Source: Stenotrophomonas sp. SY1 (GTDB taxonomy: Bacteria; Pseudomonadota; Gammaproteobacteria; Xanthomonadales; Xanthomonadaceae). From it: 64,000 nt of DNA. The notes under the pieces were generated by a model. It searched no databases. It saw nothing but the letters and a program-made list of their open reading frames with translations, and was not told the origin of the DNA. How positions within the stretch are numbered: the stretch's first letter is position 1; every line of letters starts with the position of its first letter. Location of the stretch: positions 248,001 to 312,000 of the forward strand of contig NZ_JAJOYR010000001.1 of NCBI RefSeq assembly GCF_021202945.1. Direction: 5' to 3'. The translations under genes were made by a program, and so were the position numbers. Shown in pieces: positions 9,120-18,057 of this stretch.

Positions 9120-11534
9120 TCACACCGCATCCTGCTTGTAGATCGTCAAACCCTTCAGCGAACGCTGCGGCGCCGGGAAGAACAGGCTGGCCACGTAGCC
9201 GATCACGATGCACAACATGATCGAGATGGCCAGGTAGAAGTACGGGTGCACCAGGCTGAACCACCACGCCACGAAGGTCAGGATGATCGAGGCGGTAACG
9301 CCGATCGCCACGCCCTGCGAGTTCGCCCGGCGGGTGAACATGCCCAGCGTGTAGGCACCGGCGAAGCCGCCGCCGAGCAGGCCGGCCAGCTCGATGGAGA
9401 CGTCGAACAGCGAGTGGATGTCATAGCGCGACATGATCAGCGCCAGGCCAATCGCGGTCAGGCCCACCAGCACGGTGGAGATCTCGGCGAACAACACGCT
9501 CTTGCGCGGGTTCGGGTTCTTGGCCAGGCGCTCGTAGAAATCCACCGAGATCAGCGTGGCCACGCTGTTCATGATGCTCGACAGCGTTGCCATCGCCGCG
9601 GCGAACACGCCAGCGATGATCAACCCGGTCACGCCCGGCGGCAGCTCGGCGGCGATGAACAGCGGGAAGGTGGCATCGATCGGCAGCAGCGGGTCCAGGC
9701 GCTGCGGGTTGTTCTTGTAGAACACCCACAACGCGGTGCCGATGCCGTAGAAGATGAAGCCGCCCGGGATCATGATCGCGGCGAACGCCCAGATCGAACG
9801 GCCCGCTTCCTTGTCCGACTTGGTGGCCAGGGTGCGCTGCATCAGCACCTGGTCCTTGGGGAAGGTCAGCACCACGTCGAACACCACCAGGAAGATGAAG
9901 CCCCACACGGTGGCCTTGGTCAGATCGAAGCTGAAATCGAACAGCTTGGTCTTGTCCTCCATCGCTGCGGTGGCGACGAACTCGCCAAAGCCGCCCTTCA
10001 GCGTCCACACGATGAACAAGATGGCGAAGATCGCGCCACCCATCTTCACGATCACCTGCACGAAGTCGGTCCAGATCACCGCCTTCATGCCGCCCATCGC
10101 GGTGTAGATGATGGTGAACACGCCCATCATCATGATGCTCCACACCACGCTGATGCCGGTGATGGTGGCGATGGCCAGTGCCGGCAGGAACAGCACCACG
10201 CTCATGCGCGCACCGATCTGCATGACGATGCACAGCGCGCTGGCGAGCATGCGGATGGCCGGGTGGAAGCGGGTTTCCAGGTAGGAGAACACGCTCATCA
10301 GGTCCAGCCGGCGCAGCAGCGGCACGATCCACACCGCCACGAACATCAGGCCCAGCACCGCGATCAGGTTGTTGGTCAGGTACTGCCAGTTGGTCTCGAA
10401 CGCCTTGGCCGGAATGGCGATGAAGCTGATCGAGCTGGTGTTGGTGGCATACAGGCTCACACCTGCCGCCCAGAACGGAATGCTGCGGCCACCGACGAAG
10501 AAGTCAGCGGTGCTGCCGCGCTTTTCGCGGAAGTAGAACCACGCGCCCATGCCCAGCATCGCCGCCAGGTAGACGATGATCACCGCCCAGTCCAGCCAGC
10601 CCAGCAGGTGCTTGCCGCTCTGCAGTTCAAAGTTGTGGAAGCTGCCATCGGCGCCGGCCCAGGCCAGGCCATTGCCGAACGCGGCGGTTGCGACCGGCGC
10701 GGAGGCAGTGGTGTCGTCGAGGTTTGCCCAGGCGCTGGTGATGGTGTGGAAGGTACGCGCGTTGACCACGCCGGAGGCATCGCGCAGCTGCATCAGCAGG
10801 TGCGCCTGCCCCAGGGCGCGCAGTGAGCCCGGCACCAGCGTGCCGTCGATCGGTGGCGTTGCCTGCCAGCCTTTGTCCACCGTCCAGCGCCACAGCTGCT
10901 GGGCGCCACCGGCCGGTGCATCGATCACGTAAAGCGCGCCCTTCTGCGCCTGCATCGCGGCCGGCCCGGCGTTGCCTGGCCACAGTGCGGCCGGTTGCCA
11001 TTGCGGGCTGTCGATGGGCTTGCGGTAGAGCTGGGCGTTGCCGGTCGCGTCCACGCCGGCCACATAGAAGGTGCCGTCCAGCGCGGTGAACACCGCATCG
11101 GCCAGTGCCGTTGGCAACGGCAGCGTGCGGTTGCTGACCAGTGCATTGCCCTTTACCGCGACCTGTTCCAGGCGATCGCTATGCCCGGCATCGGCGCCGG
11201 TCAGCAGCCAGTTCACACCGCCGATATTGGCGCTGGCGTGGATGCCACCGGCTTTGAGCTTGCCCAGCCCCAGCGGCGCCCACGCCTTGTCACCCTTGCC
11301 CAGCGACCAGGCGTTGTCGCCGGCCAGGGCCAGCATGCGTCCGTCCACCGACAACAGCTGCTGCGGTGGGGTGTTGCCGGGCAGTGCCGGCAGCGTGCCG
11401 GTGGCAACCGAGTTCAGGCTTTCCGCCGAGGCCAGGCCGGCCACTGCAAGCAACGAGACGGCAAACAACAGGCGCAAGCCGATGGTGAGGTGCTGTTTCA
11501 GGCAGGCCGATGCGTTGGCCACAAGCTTGGTCAT
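9120..11534 (-). CDS. Beta-propeller / sodium:solute symporter fusion
   Basis: An 804-aa inner-membrane protein. A signal segment (about 20-38, ending GLASA) leads into a periplasmic kelch-like domain of about 270 residues, similar in pattern to N-acetylneuraminate epimerase or galactose-oxidase propellers. From about residue 315 a sodium:solute symporter (SSS) core begins with LDWAVIIVYLAAMLG and continues to the end with the expected run of transmembrane helices, including the conserved TDFVQVIVKMGGA and GFAGAYTLGMFTRR segments. It would import a sugar or sugar acid, possibly after anomer conversion by the propeller (inference from the sialic acid systems). It is upstream of the LysR gene on the same strand. 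Confidence 0.83.
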   Translation of the reverse strand: MTKLVANASACLKQHLTIGLRLLFAVSLLAVAGLASAESLNSVATGTLPALPGNTPPQQLLSVDGRMLALAGDNAWSLGKGDKAWAPLGLGKLKAGGIHASANIGGVNWLLTGADAGHSDRLEQVAVKGNALVSNRTLPLPTALADAVFTALDGTFYVAGVDATGNAQLYRKPIDSPQWQPAALWPGNAGPAAMQAQKGALYVIDAPAGGAQQLWRWTVDKGWQATPPIDGTLVPGSLRALGQAHLLMQLRDASGVVNARTFHTITSAWANLDDTTASAPVATAAFGNGLAWAGADGSFHNFELQSGKHLLGWLDWAVIIVYLAAMLGMGAWFYFREKRGSTADFFVGGRSIPFWAAGVSLYATNTSSISFIAIPAKAFETNWQYLTNNLIAVLGLMFVAVWIVPLLRRLDLMSVFSYLETRFHPAIRMLASALCIVMQIGARMSVVLFLPALAIATITGISVVWSIMMMGVFTIIYTAMGGMKAVIWTDFVQVIVKMGGAIFAILFIVWTLKGGFGEFVATAAMEDKTKLFDFSFDLTKATVWGFIFLVVFDVVLTFPKDQVLMQRTLATKSDKEAGRSIWAFAAIMIPGGFIFYGIGTALWVFYKNNPQRLDPLLPIDATFPLFIAAELPPGVTGLIIAGVFAAAMATLSSIMNSVATLISVDFYERLAKNPNPRKSVLFAEISTVLVGLTAIGLALIMSRYDIHSLFDVSIELAGLLGGGFAGAYTLGMFTRRANSQGVAIGVTASIILTFVAWWFSLVHPYFYLAISIMLCIVIGYVASLFFPAPQRSLKGLTIYKQDAV

Positions 11535-11596
11535 GGGATGAAACCCCGGAAGGAAAACAGAAGTGACGGCACGCCGTCACGGAACAAAAACCCGCC

Positions 11597-12448
11597 TCAA
11601 CCCCGGCTGGCGGTTGCAGCGATGGCCTCGGCGCGGCGCAGGAACGGCGCGTCGATCATCCGGCCTTCAAACAGGAATGCGCCGCGTCCCTGCGCATCGG
11701 CCGCGCGGGCGGCAGCGACAATACGCTGTGCCTCCTCGACCACGGCCTCCGGCACGCTGAATGCGGCGTTGGCCAGCGCCACCTGGCGCGGATGGATGCA
11801 GCTCTTGCCGATGAAACCCAGCTTGCAGGCCAGCTCGGCTTCGATCCGGAAGCCTTCGCTGTCGGCCACGTCCGGCCAGGCGCCGTCGCAGGCAAACACG
11901 CCGGCTTCGGCGGCGGCCATTTTCACCGCCAACAGGATGCCGTGCACGTTGGCCGGCTCGCGGGCGATGCCGTTGGGCGCGAAGAGGTCGCCCAGCCCCA
12001 GCTGCAGGCCGGCCACGCGCGGATGCGCGGCGGCTAGCTCGGCGGCCAGGCGCAGCCCGCGCGGGGTTTCGATGTTGAGCAGCAGCCCGATCGGCTGGCT
12101 GACGCCGTTGGCGGCCTCGGCCAGCTCCAGCGCGGCGACGGCCTGACGCACCTGTGCGGCCGATTCGATCTTGGGAAGGTTGAGCAGCCACACGCCGGGC
12201 AGCGCCACGGCGGCGAGGTCGTCGGCGAAATGCGGGCTATCGGTGGCATTGGTACGCACGATCAGCAGCTTGCCGGCGTCGGCGACATCGGTGCGGGCAA
12301 GGAACGCGGCGACCTGCGCACGCGCAGCCTGTTTGCCAGCCTCGGGCACCGAATCTTCCAGGTCGAAGGACAGGGCATCGGCCGCACCGGCCATGGCCTT
12401 GTCGAACAGTTCCGGACGTGCGCCGGGGACAAACAGCTTGCTACGCAT
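11597..12448 (-). CDS. HpcH/HpaI aldolase - CitE-like lyase
   Basis: A 283-aa TIM-barrel protein of the citrate lyase beta/HpcH group, which makes or breaks C-C bonds in acyl-CoA or sugar-acid substrates with Mg2+. Signs include the MRSKLFVPGARPELFDKA start, LSFDLEDSVPEAGK with the metal-binding acidic residues, LLLNIETPRGL, LGLGDLFAPNG and GKSCIHPRQV. GAGGG lies six bases before ATG 12448; the longer frame to 12517 has no ribosome site. No citDF partner genes are nearby, so it is a stand-alone CitE-like enzyme rather than part of citrate lyase. It is 62 bases upstream of the symporter gene on the same strand. Confidence 0.83.
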   Translation of the reverse strand: MRSKLFVPGARPELFDKAMAGAADALSFDLEDSVPEAGKQAARAQVAAFLARTDVADAGKLLIVRTNATDSPHFADDLAAVALPGVWLLNLPKIESAAQVRQAVAALELAEAANGVSQPIGLLLNIETPRGLRLAAELAAAHPRVAGLQLGLGDLFAPNGIAREPANVHGILLAVKMAAAEAGVFACDGAWPDVADSEGFRIEAELACKLGFIGKSCIHPRQVALANAAFSVPEAVVEEAQRIVAAARAADAQGRGAFLFEGRMIDAPFLRRAEAIAATASRG

Positions 12449-12764
12449 GGGGTTCCCTCTAAACCTTGAGGGCAGTCTGCGCGAATCGGAAGGCTGTAAA
12501 AGTGTATTCCCCGACATTCACGAGATAGTTTTTGTTGTTGTTTGCCGATCCTGTTCCCAGCAGGGCAGCGGCCCGCCTCCTGGGCGGGGCCGGGGGTTGA
12601 GCGGGACGCTGCGTGTGCGGTTTGACGGCGCCGGGCCAGCAGATGTGGCCCTGGTCGCACGGTGTGCGGATGTGCGGCAGCAGGCGGTGGCCTGTTCAGC
12701 AGCAAGGCTTGGCCGACACCTGCCCATGGCCTGGGCGCCGGTTCTCAGCCTGGCGTCTGCAGGC
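12449..12764. other. Intergenic, no gene seen
   Basis: These 316 bases separate the phosphatase stop from the lyase start. The only structure is a GC-rich stem CCCGCC/GGCGGG near 12,578-12,595, perhaps marking the end of the phosphatase transcript. No convincing open frame, promoter or RNA was seen. Confidence 0.5.
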
Positions 12765-13646
12765 TCATTGCACGCCCGGGATCGGGATCGCCAACGCCTC
12801 TTTCTCGGCATCGCAGCCGTTCGCTTCGGCACCGCTGCCGCGCAGGATGTCGATCTCGGTGCGGGCCAGGGCCATGTCCCGGTTGAAGTCGGCGTTGGCA
12901 TGCAGCTTGGCCAATGCGCCGGCGGCGACCGCACGGCCTTCGAGTACGTCGCTCTGCCAGTGCGCGTTGCAGATCAGCCGGTTCTCACCGAAGGCGCGAC
13001 CGCGCGCGAGCAGTGCGTCGGCCTGGCCGGGGCTCAGTTCGGTCAGCAGCAGGGCCCAGGTCCAGCCGATGGCGGTATGCCCGGACGGGTAGGAGCCGTC
13101 GCCACGGAGTTCGGCTTCATCGGCCGGTGCGCAGGTGCGCTCCTTATAGAAGACGAACGGGCGGGTGCGCTTGTAGTGGTTCTTGGCGCCGTAGGTGGCC
13201 AGCCCGGCATCGACCAGCGTGCGTTGCAGCAGCAGGTAAAGGTGTGGCGACTGCTGCTGGCTGATCGGCACGCCCAGTGCGCAGGAGAACGTGTTGGCGA
13301 CATGCGGGAAGTGCAGGTCCGCATCGGCGCTGGCCAGGGCATAGCGCAGCGTCGAACGCAGCCGCTGTGCGGCGCGGTGGACCGCCTGGTCCTGGGCGAA
13401 CCCTGCAGAGCCCCTGGCCGGCGGTGGTGGCAGCAGGGCCAGGCTGTCGGGCAGGTCATGACCAAGGTAGCCGGCGGGGACGCCCGGCCGCAGCTCGGGT
13501 ACCGGCGCGGGTGTGGTGGGCACCTTTGCCGGAGCGGGCGCATCGGCAGTCAACGGGGCGGTGCTGCAACCACCGGTCAGCACTGCAGCGAGCAACAGAG
13601 CCAGGCCGCTGCACGTGCAGGCGGAGGGTAATTGCGTCCGTTTCAT
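12765..13646 (-). CDS. Class A-type acid phosphatase lipoprotein (PAP2 superfamily)
   Basis: A lipoprotein signal with lipobox LTGGC follows the chosen start at 13646; an in-frame ATG at 13664 is possible. The PAP2 phosphatase signature is complete: K(x)RTRP in KNHYKRTRPF, PSGH in GSYPSGHTAIGW, and NRLICNAHWQSDV, matching the R-x5-H-x3-D block. Such enzymes remove phosphate from many organic monophosphates at low pH in the periplasm. Being a lipoprotein anchored to the envelope is less usual than the soluble form. It lies between the lyase and the histidine kinase genes on the same strand. Confidence 0.85.
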   Translation of the reverse strand: MKRTQLPSACTCSGLALLLAAVLTGGCSTAPLTADAPAPAKVPTTPAPVPELRPGVPAGYLGHDLPDSLALLPPPPARGSAGFAQDQAVHRAAQRLRSTLRYALASADADLHFPHVANTFSCALGVPISQQQSPHLYLLLQRTLVDAGLATYGAKNHYKRTRPFVFYKERTCAPADEAELRGDGSYPSGHTAIGWTWALLLTELSPGQADALLARGRAFGENRLICNAHWQSDVLEGRAVAAGALAKLHANADFNRDMALARTEIDILRGSGAEANGCDAEKEALAIPIPGVQ

Positions 13647-13737
13647 CTTCGTATCCGGCGACATGGGCGGTCGGGTCACTGTGTCGTTGGGCCGACAGGC
13701 GCACAACCGCCTTTCTACGCGGGGGCCGTCAGTATGT

Positions 13738-15432
13738 TTACTGGGGACAGGGCGCTGTTACGGCCAGCGCGTCCTGCGCCGGCGCGGCGACCGGAAAGCG
13801 CACCTCGATGCGGGTGCCGCCCAGCGGGCTGCGTTCGACCAGCAGCACGCCGCCGAGCAGCCGGGCGCGTTCCTCCATGCTGATCATGCCCAGGCCTGGC
13901 GATACCGGCAGGCGCGTAGGCGTGGGCATGCCAATGCCATCGTCGTCGATGCGCAGCACCATGTGCTGCCCGCGTATGGCCACCAGCACCTGCGCCACAC
14001 GGGCGCGGGCGTGCTTGTCGATGTTGTTGATGGCTTCCTGCACGATCCGGAACAGGCTCAGCTCCTGGTCGTCACTGAGCCGGGGGGTATCTTCGATGGT
14101 GCAGCGCAGATTGAGCGTGCCGCGCGCGCTGCGTTTGCTGCAGAACGCATCCAGCGCGCTGGCAAGGCCGGTGAAGCGCAGGATGCTGGGGTGCAGTTCG
14201 TGCGAGATCGAGCGGATGTCGTTGGAGACCGAGAGCAGCTGATCCTGCAGTTCAACCACACTGGGACGGTCGGCCGCGGGAATCTGGTTGCGCAGCACGC
14301 TGAGTCGGATCGAGATCGCCGCCAGCGACTGGTTGACGTCGTCATGCAGGTCGCGTGCGATACGCGTGCGTTCCTCTTCCTGCACGACAAGCATCCGTCC
14401 GGTCAGCTCGCCAAGACGCCGATACGCCTGTTGCAGCTTGAGGTGGCCGGACAGCTTCTGCTCGGCCAAGGCGCCAAGGAAAAGCAGCGCGGCGCCGGCG
14501 CCCAGAATCCAGATCTGTGCGGTGACCAGGTTGTGCTCGGCGTCGGAGAACGCAAACGGCCCCAGTCCGCGCACGCTCAACTGCATGCCGAGCACGGCCA
14601 CGATCAACATGCTGATACTCGCGCCGGTCACACCGAACACGATCAAGGCCAACACCAGCAATGGAATCGGTGCGAGCGCGAGCAGCGGGATGGCCACGCC
14701 GTCGTTCCAGTGCATGCCCCAGACCACGCCTAGCACACACAGCAGCAAAGACGCCAGGCCGACACTGCGCCAACTCCAGCCGTGTCGCCGTTCGGGGGAA
14801 CGCACGATGCGCGCAAGGTTGACGATGGTCGGCACGACAAGCAGGTAACTGACGCAGTTGCCCAAGGCCAGCATGCTGACCGTGCCGGGCATTGGCCCTT
14901 TTGCATTGCCGTCGAAGAACAGCGTTTGCCACCATGCGCTGCACAGCGGCAGTGCCATGCAACCCAGCAGCAGGAACAGCGTGATCTCGCGATAGCCCTC
15001 CAGCGGTGCGCGTGAACCGCGCCAGCGCAGCAGAATCCATGCAACCGCCACGACCAGTGCGAACTCGCCGAGGCTGGCGATCACCCAGTGCACCGCCACC
15101 GAAGGAAACAAGGCGAACGCCAGGAGCGTGCCGGTGCAGGCGGCCAGCACGCACAGGTGCCATGCCGGACGCGGTGCAAACAGCAGCCATCCCAGCAGCA
15201 GCGGACCGGGAATCCACAGCGCGTGCAGGCGGAAGCCAAGCGTCTGCGCGATGCCCGGCAGCAGGTGGCCAAGCAGGCAGCCAAGCAGAAGCGGCAGCCC
15301 ATATGTGAGCGTGCTGTGCAGGTTCAGTGAGTGTGGTGTGTATTTTCGCGTTGAGGTTGCAGCTGTCCCTGCGCCGTCGGCGTTCGCATGTACTGAACCG
15401 ATGTGCTTGACGTTGGCGACCACGTTGAACAT
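13738..15432 (-). CDS. Membrane sensor histidine kinase, MASE1-like plus HisKA_3
   Basis: A 564-aa kinase. Residues 40 to about 325 form eight or more membrane helices resembling a MASE1 sensor. The dimerisation/phosphoacceptor region is of the NarX/DegS type, with the predicted phospho-His363 in RIARDLHDDVNQSL. The HATPase domain has QEAINNIDKHARA (N box), DDDGIGM (G1 box) and GLGMISMEERARLLGG. GAGG five bases before the ATG supports the start. It is divergent from the AraC gene, and its natural partner is the NarL-type regulator at 16,849 (inference from class pairing). The ligand is unknown. Confidence 0.87.
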   Translation of the reverse strand: MFNVVANVKHIGSVHANADGAGTAATSTRKYTPHSLNLHSTLTYGLPLLLGCLLGHLLPGIAQTLGFRLHALWIPGPLLLGWLLFAPRPAWHLCVLAACTGTLLAFALFPSVAVHWVIASLGEFALVVAVAWILLRWRGSRAPLEGYREITLFLLLGCMALPLCSAWWQTLFFDGNAKGPMPGTVSMLALGNCVSYLLVVPTIVNLARIVRSPERRHGWSWRSVGLASLLLCVLGVVWGMHWNDGVAIPLLALAPIPLLVLALIVFGVTGASISMLIVAVLGMQLSVRGLGPFAFSDAEHNLVTAQIWILGAGAALLFLGALAEQKLSGHLKLQQAYRRLGELTGRMLVVQEEERTRIARDLHDDVNQSLAAISIRLSVLRNQIPAADRPSVVELQDQLLSVSNDIRSISHELHPSILRFTGLASALDAFCSKRSARGTLNLRCTIEDTPRLSDDQELSLFRIVQEAINNIDKHARARVAQVLVAIRGQHMVLRIDDDGIGMPTPTRLPVSPGLGMISMEERARLLGGVLLVERSPLGGTRIEVRFPVAAPAQDALAVTAPCPQ

Positions 15433-15664
15433 GGACCTCGAAACGGCGTGCGTGGAAGAGCTTCGGATCGACGGGGGTTCATCACGGCATCCCTGTCAAA
15501 GGCGTGCCGTTTTAACGATGTGTCGACGTGATGCGGTTCACGCTTGGCAGGCAGTACAGCTGCGTTGTGCATCCAGCAGTGCTGTATCCACCCGGCAATC
15601 ACACCGATCAAAGCATCTTGCCGGATTGGGCGCTATCCAGTTTCCGACGTGCCCGGGAGGCCGC

Positions 15665-16636
15665 ATGGACGAACCGATGGCCCACTACAGCCGCTTCGTG
15701 GTTGACGGCTTTGATGCCGATGCGCTGTTGGGCGTTGTACGTGACACCCGATTCGAGCAACGGTTGCTTGCGGCCGGGCATTTCCGCGCCTGTCTGCAGC
15801 GCCTGGTGTTTCCGGAATTCAGCCTGGACAGCGGTACTTACACGCTGCCGATCTTTGCCAGTGGCAGCTTCAGCGAAGGCATGATCGCATTGGCGCTGGC
15901 GGTCTCCTGCACACGGCCGATGTGGGCCAATGGCCGCTGGATCGGTGCCGGCGAGGTGATGGTGTTCGCCGAAGACAGCGAGTTGAATGTGCGCCCATGG
16001 CCGGGCGGCTGGCAGTGGGCGGTGCTGCTGATTCCGCGCGAGGTGCTGCAGAAGGCGGCGGTGCGCAGGATCGGGCGTGAGCTGCGCTTGCCCCAACGTG
16101 GCTGGTATAGCCGGCCCTCGGCGCCGGGCATCGCGCACTCCCTGCGTTATGGCGTGACCAAGGTGCTGGACGATGCAGCCACGCGGCAGGGGCTGGTGAC
16201 GTCTGAACAGGTGGCCGCACAGGCTGAACTGCTGTTGGCCGTGTTTGTCGATGCGGTGAGCGCCAGCGATGCGGGTCCGGGGCGACGCGAACGGGGCGTC
16301 TGGCTGGAACGCCATCGCGATGCATTGGTGCGGCGCGCCGAGGAGTTCCTCAAGGCAAACCTGGATCGGCCATTCGACAGCCTGTCGCTGTCGCTGGCGC
16401 TGGGTGTGGGCGAACGGCAGCTGGAACGGCTGTTCCGTGACGTCTACGGTCATGGCCCCTGCCACTGGCAGCAGATGGCGCGCCTGAATCACGCGCGCAG
16501 TGCCCTCCTGCATGCCGAAGGGCGAGCGAATGTGACCGAGATCGCAACCCGCTATGGGTTCAATCACCTTGGGCGGTTCTCGGTGATGTACCGCAATGTC
16601 TTCGGTGAATGCCCACGCGACACGCTGCGTTCCTGA
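15665..16636 (+). CDS. AraC-family transcriptional regulator
   Basis: A 323-aa protein with an N-terminal ligand or oligomerisation region of unknown specificity and a C-terminal AraC DNA-binding domain. The latter has two HTH units (LSLALGVGERQLERLFRDVYG and VTEIATRYGFNHLGRFSVMYR, ending FGECPRDTLR). GGGAGG lies five bases before ATG 15665. The open frame extends upstream to 15128, but that part is antisense to the kinase gene. It faces away from the histidine kinase, and the 232-base gap should hold both promoters. Confidence 0.87.
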   Translation: MDEPMAHYSRFVVDGFDADALLGVVRDTRFEQRLLAAGHFRACLQRLVFPEFSLDSGTYTLPIFASGSFSEGMIALALAVSCTRPMWANGRWIGAGEVMVFAEDSELNVRPWPGGWQWAVLLIPREVLQKAAVRRIGRELRLPQRGWYSRPSAPGIAHSLRYGVTKVLDDAATRQGLVTSEQVAAQAELLLAVFVDAVSASDAGPGRRERGVWLERHRDALVRRAEEFLKANLDRPFDSLSLSLALGVGERQLERLFRDVYGHGPCHWQQMARLNHARSALLHAEGRANVTEIATRYGFNHLGRFSVMYRNVFGECPRDTLRS

Positions 16637-16848
16637 ATTGCCGGCGCAGGCATGCCAGCACCGAATCGTCGGTAAAGCCCTGCCATGCAGACCTGACGCA
16701 TCACAGCCGCATCACGCCGGTGCTCGCATGTTCTGCGCTCTGTCGGGTGAATGTGGTACGCGTTCTTACGGTGTGCAGGCCGTAGCGCGGCGACAAGGCA
16801 GCCCGCCAGTTCAATCAGGGGATGATTGATGCCAACGGAGGCAGCGCA

Positions 16849-17499
16849 ATGAGCGTTTCGTGTATGCAGTCAACAGCTACGCCGTTTCGCAGGGTCCTGG
16901 TAGCCGACGACCACATGCTGGTGGCGCAGGGCATCGAGCGATTGCTGACTGATTGCTTCGAATCCATTGAGTTGGTCGCCTCGGGTGAGGAACTGGTCGA
17001 GGCGCTGCGGCGCGATCCGGCGGATGTGGTCGTGGCAGACATCAGCATGCCCGGCATCAGCGGCATCGATGCGATGCGGGTCATGCGCAACGAAGGCTGC
17101 CCTACGCCCTTCGTGTTCCTGACCATGCACAACGAATCGAACATGGCCGTCGAAGCGCTGCGTGCCGGCGCGCGAGGCTATGTGCTCAAGAGTGCGGCCG
17201 GCGAGGAGCTGGTGCGTGCGCTCAACGGCGTGATGGACGGACAGACCTATGTATCGCCAACGCTGGCGGCCAACGCCATCGCAAGCTCGGGCAGGAGCCG
17301 GTACACGCTGACCGAAAAACAGCTGTGCATTCTTGAATACGTTGCCCGCGGCCTGCGTTCCAAGCAGATTGCCTACGAGCTGGGGGTCTCGGTGCGGACG
17401 GTGGAGTCGCACAAGTACGCGATCATGCAGGCCCTGGGCGTCCACGGAACGCTGGAGCTGGTGCGCAGGGCCGAGCAGGAAGGCCTGATCCGCCACTGA
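16849..17499 (+). CDS. NarL/LuxR-type response regulator
   Basis: A 216-aa two-domain regulator. The receiver has the acidic pair in VADDHM, phospho-acceptor Asp64 in VVVADISMPG and the Lys of YVLKSAAG. The output domain is a LuxR HTH (LTEKQLCILEYVARGLRSKQIAYELGVSVRTVESHKY). Start 16849 is preceded by GGAGG at seven bases; an ATG at 16822 has no proper spacing. HisKA_3 kinases normally act on this class, so the MASE1-like kinase at 13.7-15.4 kb is the likely partner. Confidence 0.88.
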   Translation: MSVSCMQSTATPFRRVLVADDHMLVAQGIERLLTDCFESIELVASGEELVEALRRDPADVVVADISMPGISGIDAMRVMRNEGCPTPFVFLTMHNESNMAVEALRAGARGYVLKSAAGEELVRALNGVMDGQTYVSPTLAANAIASSGRSRYTLTEKQLCILEYVARGLRSKQIAYELGVSVRTVESHKYAIMQALGVHGTLELVRRAEQEGLIRH

Positions 17500-17524
17500 T
17501 GCCCCCCGTCGGCTACGGGATCAA

Positions 17525-17544
17525 GGCAAGTAAATTTACTTGCC
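17525..17544. promoter_or_regulatory. Perfect 20-bp palindrome
   Basis: GGCAAGTAAATTTACTTGCC is a perfect, AT-centred inverted repeat in a GC-rich genome. It lies 26 bases after the NarL-type regulator and about 80 before the lone receiver gene. It has no loop, which fits a binding site for a dimeric protein better than a terminator, though TTGTTTTT follows nine bases later. Which protein would bind it is unknown. Confidence 0.5.
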
Positions 17545-17622
17545 CTTCCACGGTTGTTTTTCCCTTGTCACACAGCGGGCGGGCGCGACACCATCAACGC
17601 ATGCGTCGAACTGGCGGGTGCC

Positions 17623-18030
17623 ATGAATGTCGTCCGTGTTCTGTTGGCCGAAGATGGAAATGCGATGGCATGGCAGTTGCGTGATCTGCTGTGCCAGAAA
17701 TTCGAGGTGATTGGCCTGGTCCAGGACGGCATGTCGCTGGTGCAGGCGGCACGGCGCATGCGTCCGGATGTGGTGGTCACTGACATCGCGATGCCGCAGA
17801 TGAATGGGCTGGACGCGGCGCGAAGCCTGCGCCAGCAGCGGCCGGGGCTGGGCGTGGTGTTCATCACCGTGCATGCCGAGCCGCAGATGGTGAGCCGCGC
17901 GATGGCGTTGGGCACCTGCAGCTACGTGCTCAAATCCGATGCGGGCGACGACCTGTTGCAGGCGGTCAGCGCGGCGATGGGCGGGGTGTCGTTCGTATCC
18001 CGTTCGCTGTGTGGTTCGGGCCGGAACTGA
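17623..18030 (+). CDS. Stand-alone receiver-domain response regulator
   Basis: A 135-aa single-domain receiver. It has LLAEDGNAM (acidic pocket), Asp54 in VVVTDIAMPQMNG and YVLKSDAGDD (conserved Lys), then ends with about 15 residues that form no output domain. Start 17623 is the Met directly before the receiver fold; its ribosome site (GGCGGGTG) is weak. It resembles the receiver of the preceding NarL-type gene, so it could be a duplicate that lost its HTH, and it might act as a phosphate sink or connector for the same kinase (inference). Confidence 0.8.
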   Translation: MNVVRVLLAEDGNAMAWQLRDLLCQKFEVIGLVQDGMSLVQAARRMRPDVVVTDIAMPQMNGLDAARSLRQQRPGLGVVFITVHAEPQMVSRAMALGTCSYVLKSDAGDDLLQAVSAAMGGVSFVSRSLCGSGRN

Positions 18031-18057
18031 ACAGCCTGGCGTTCATTGGACCGCGGC

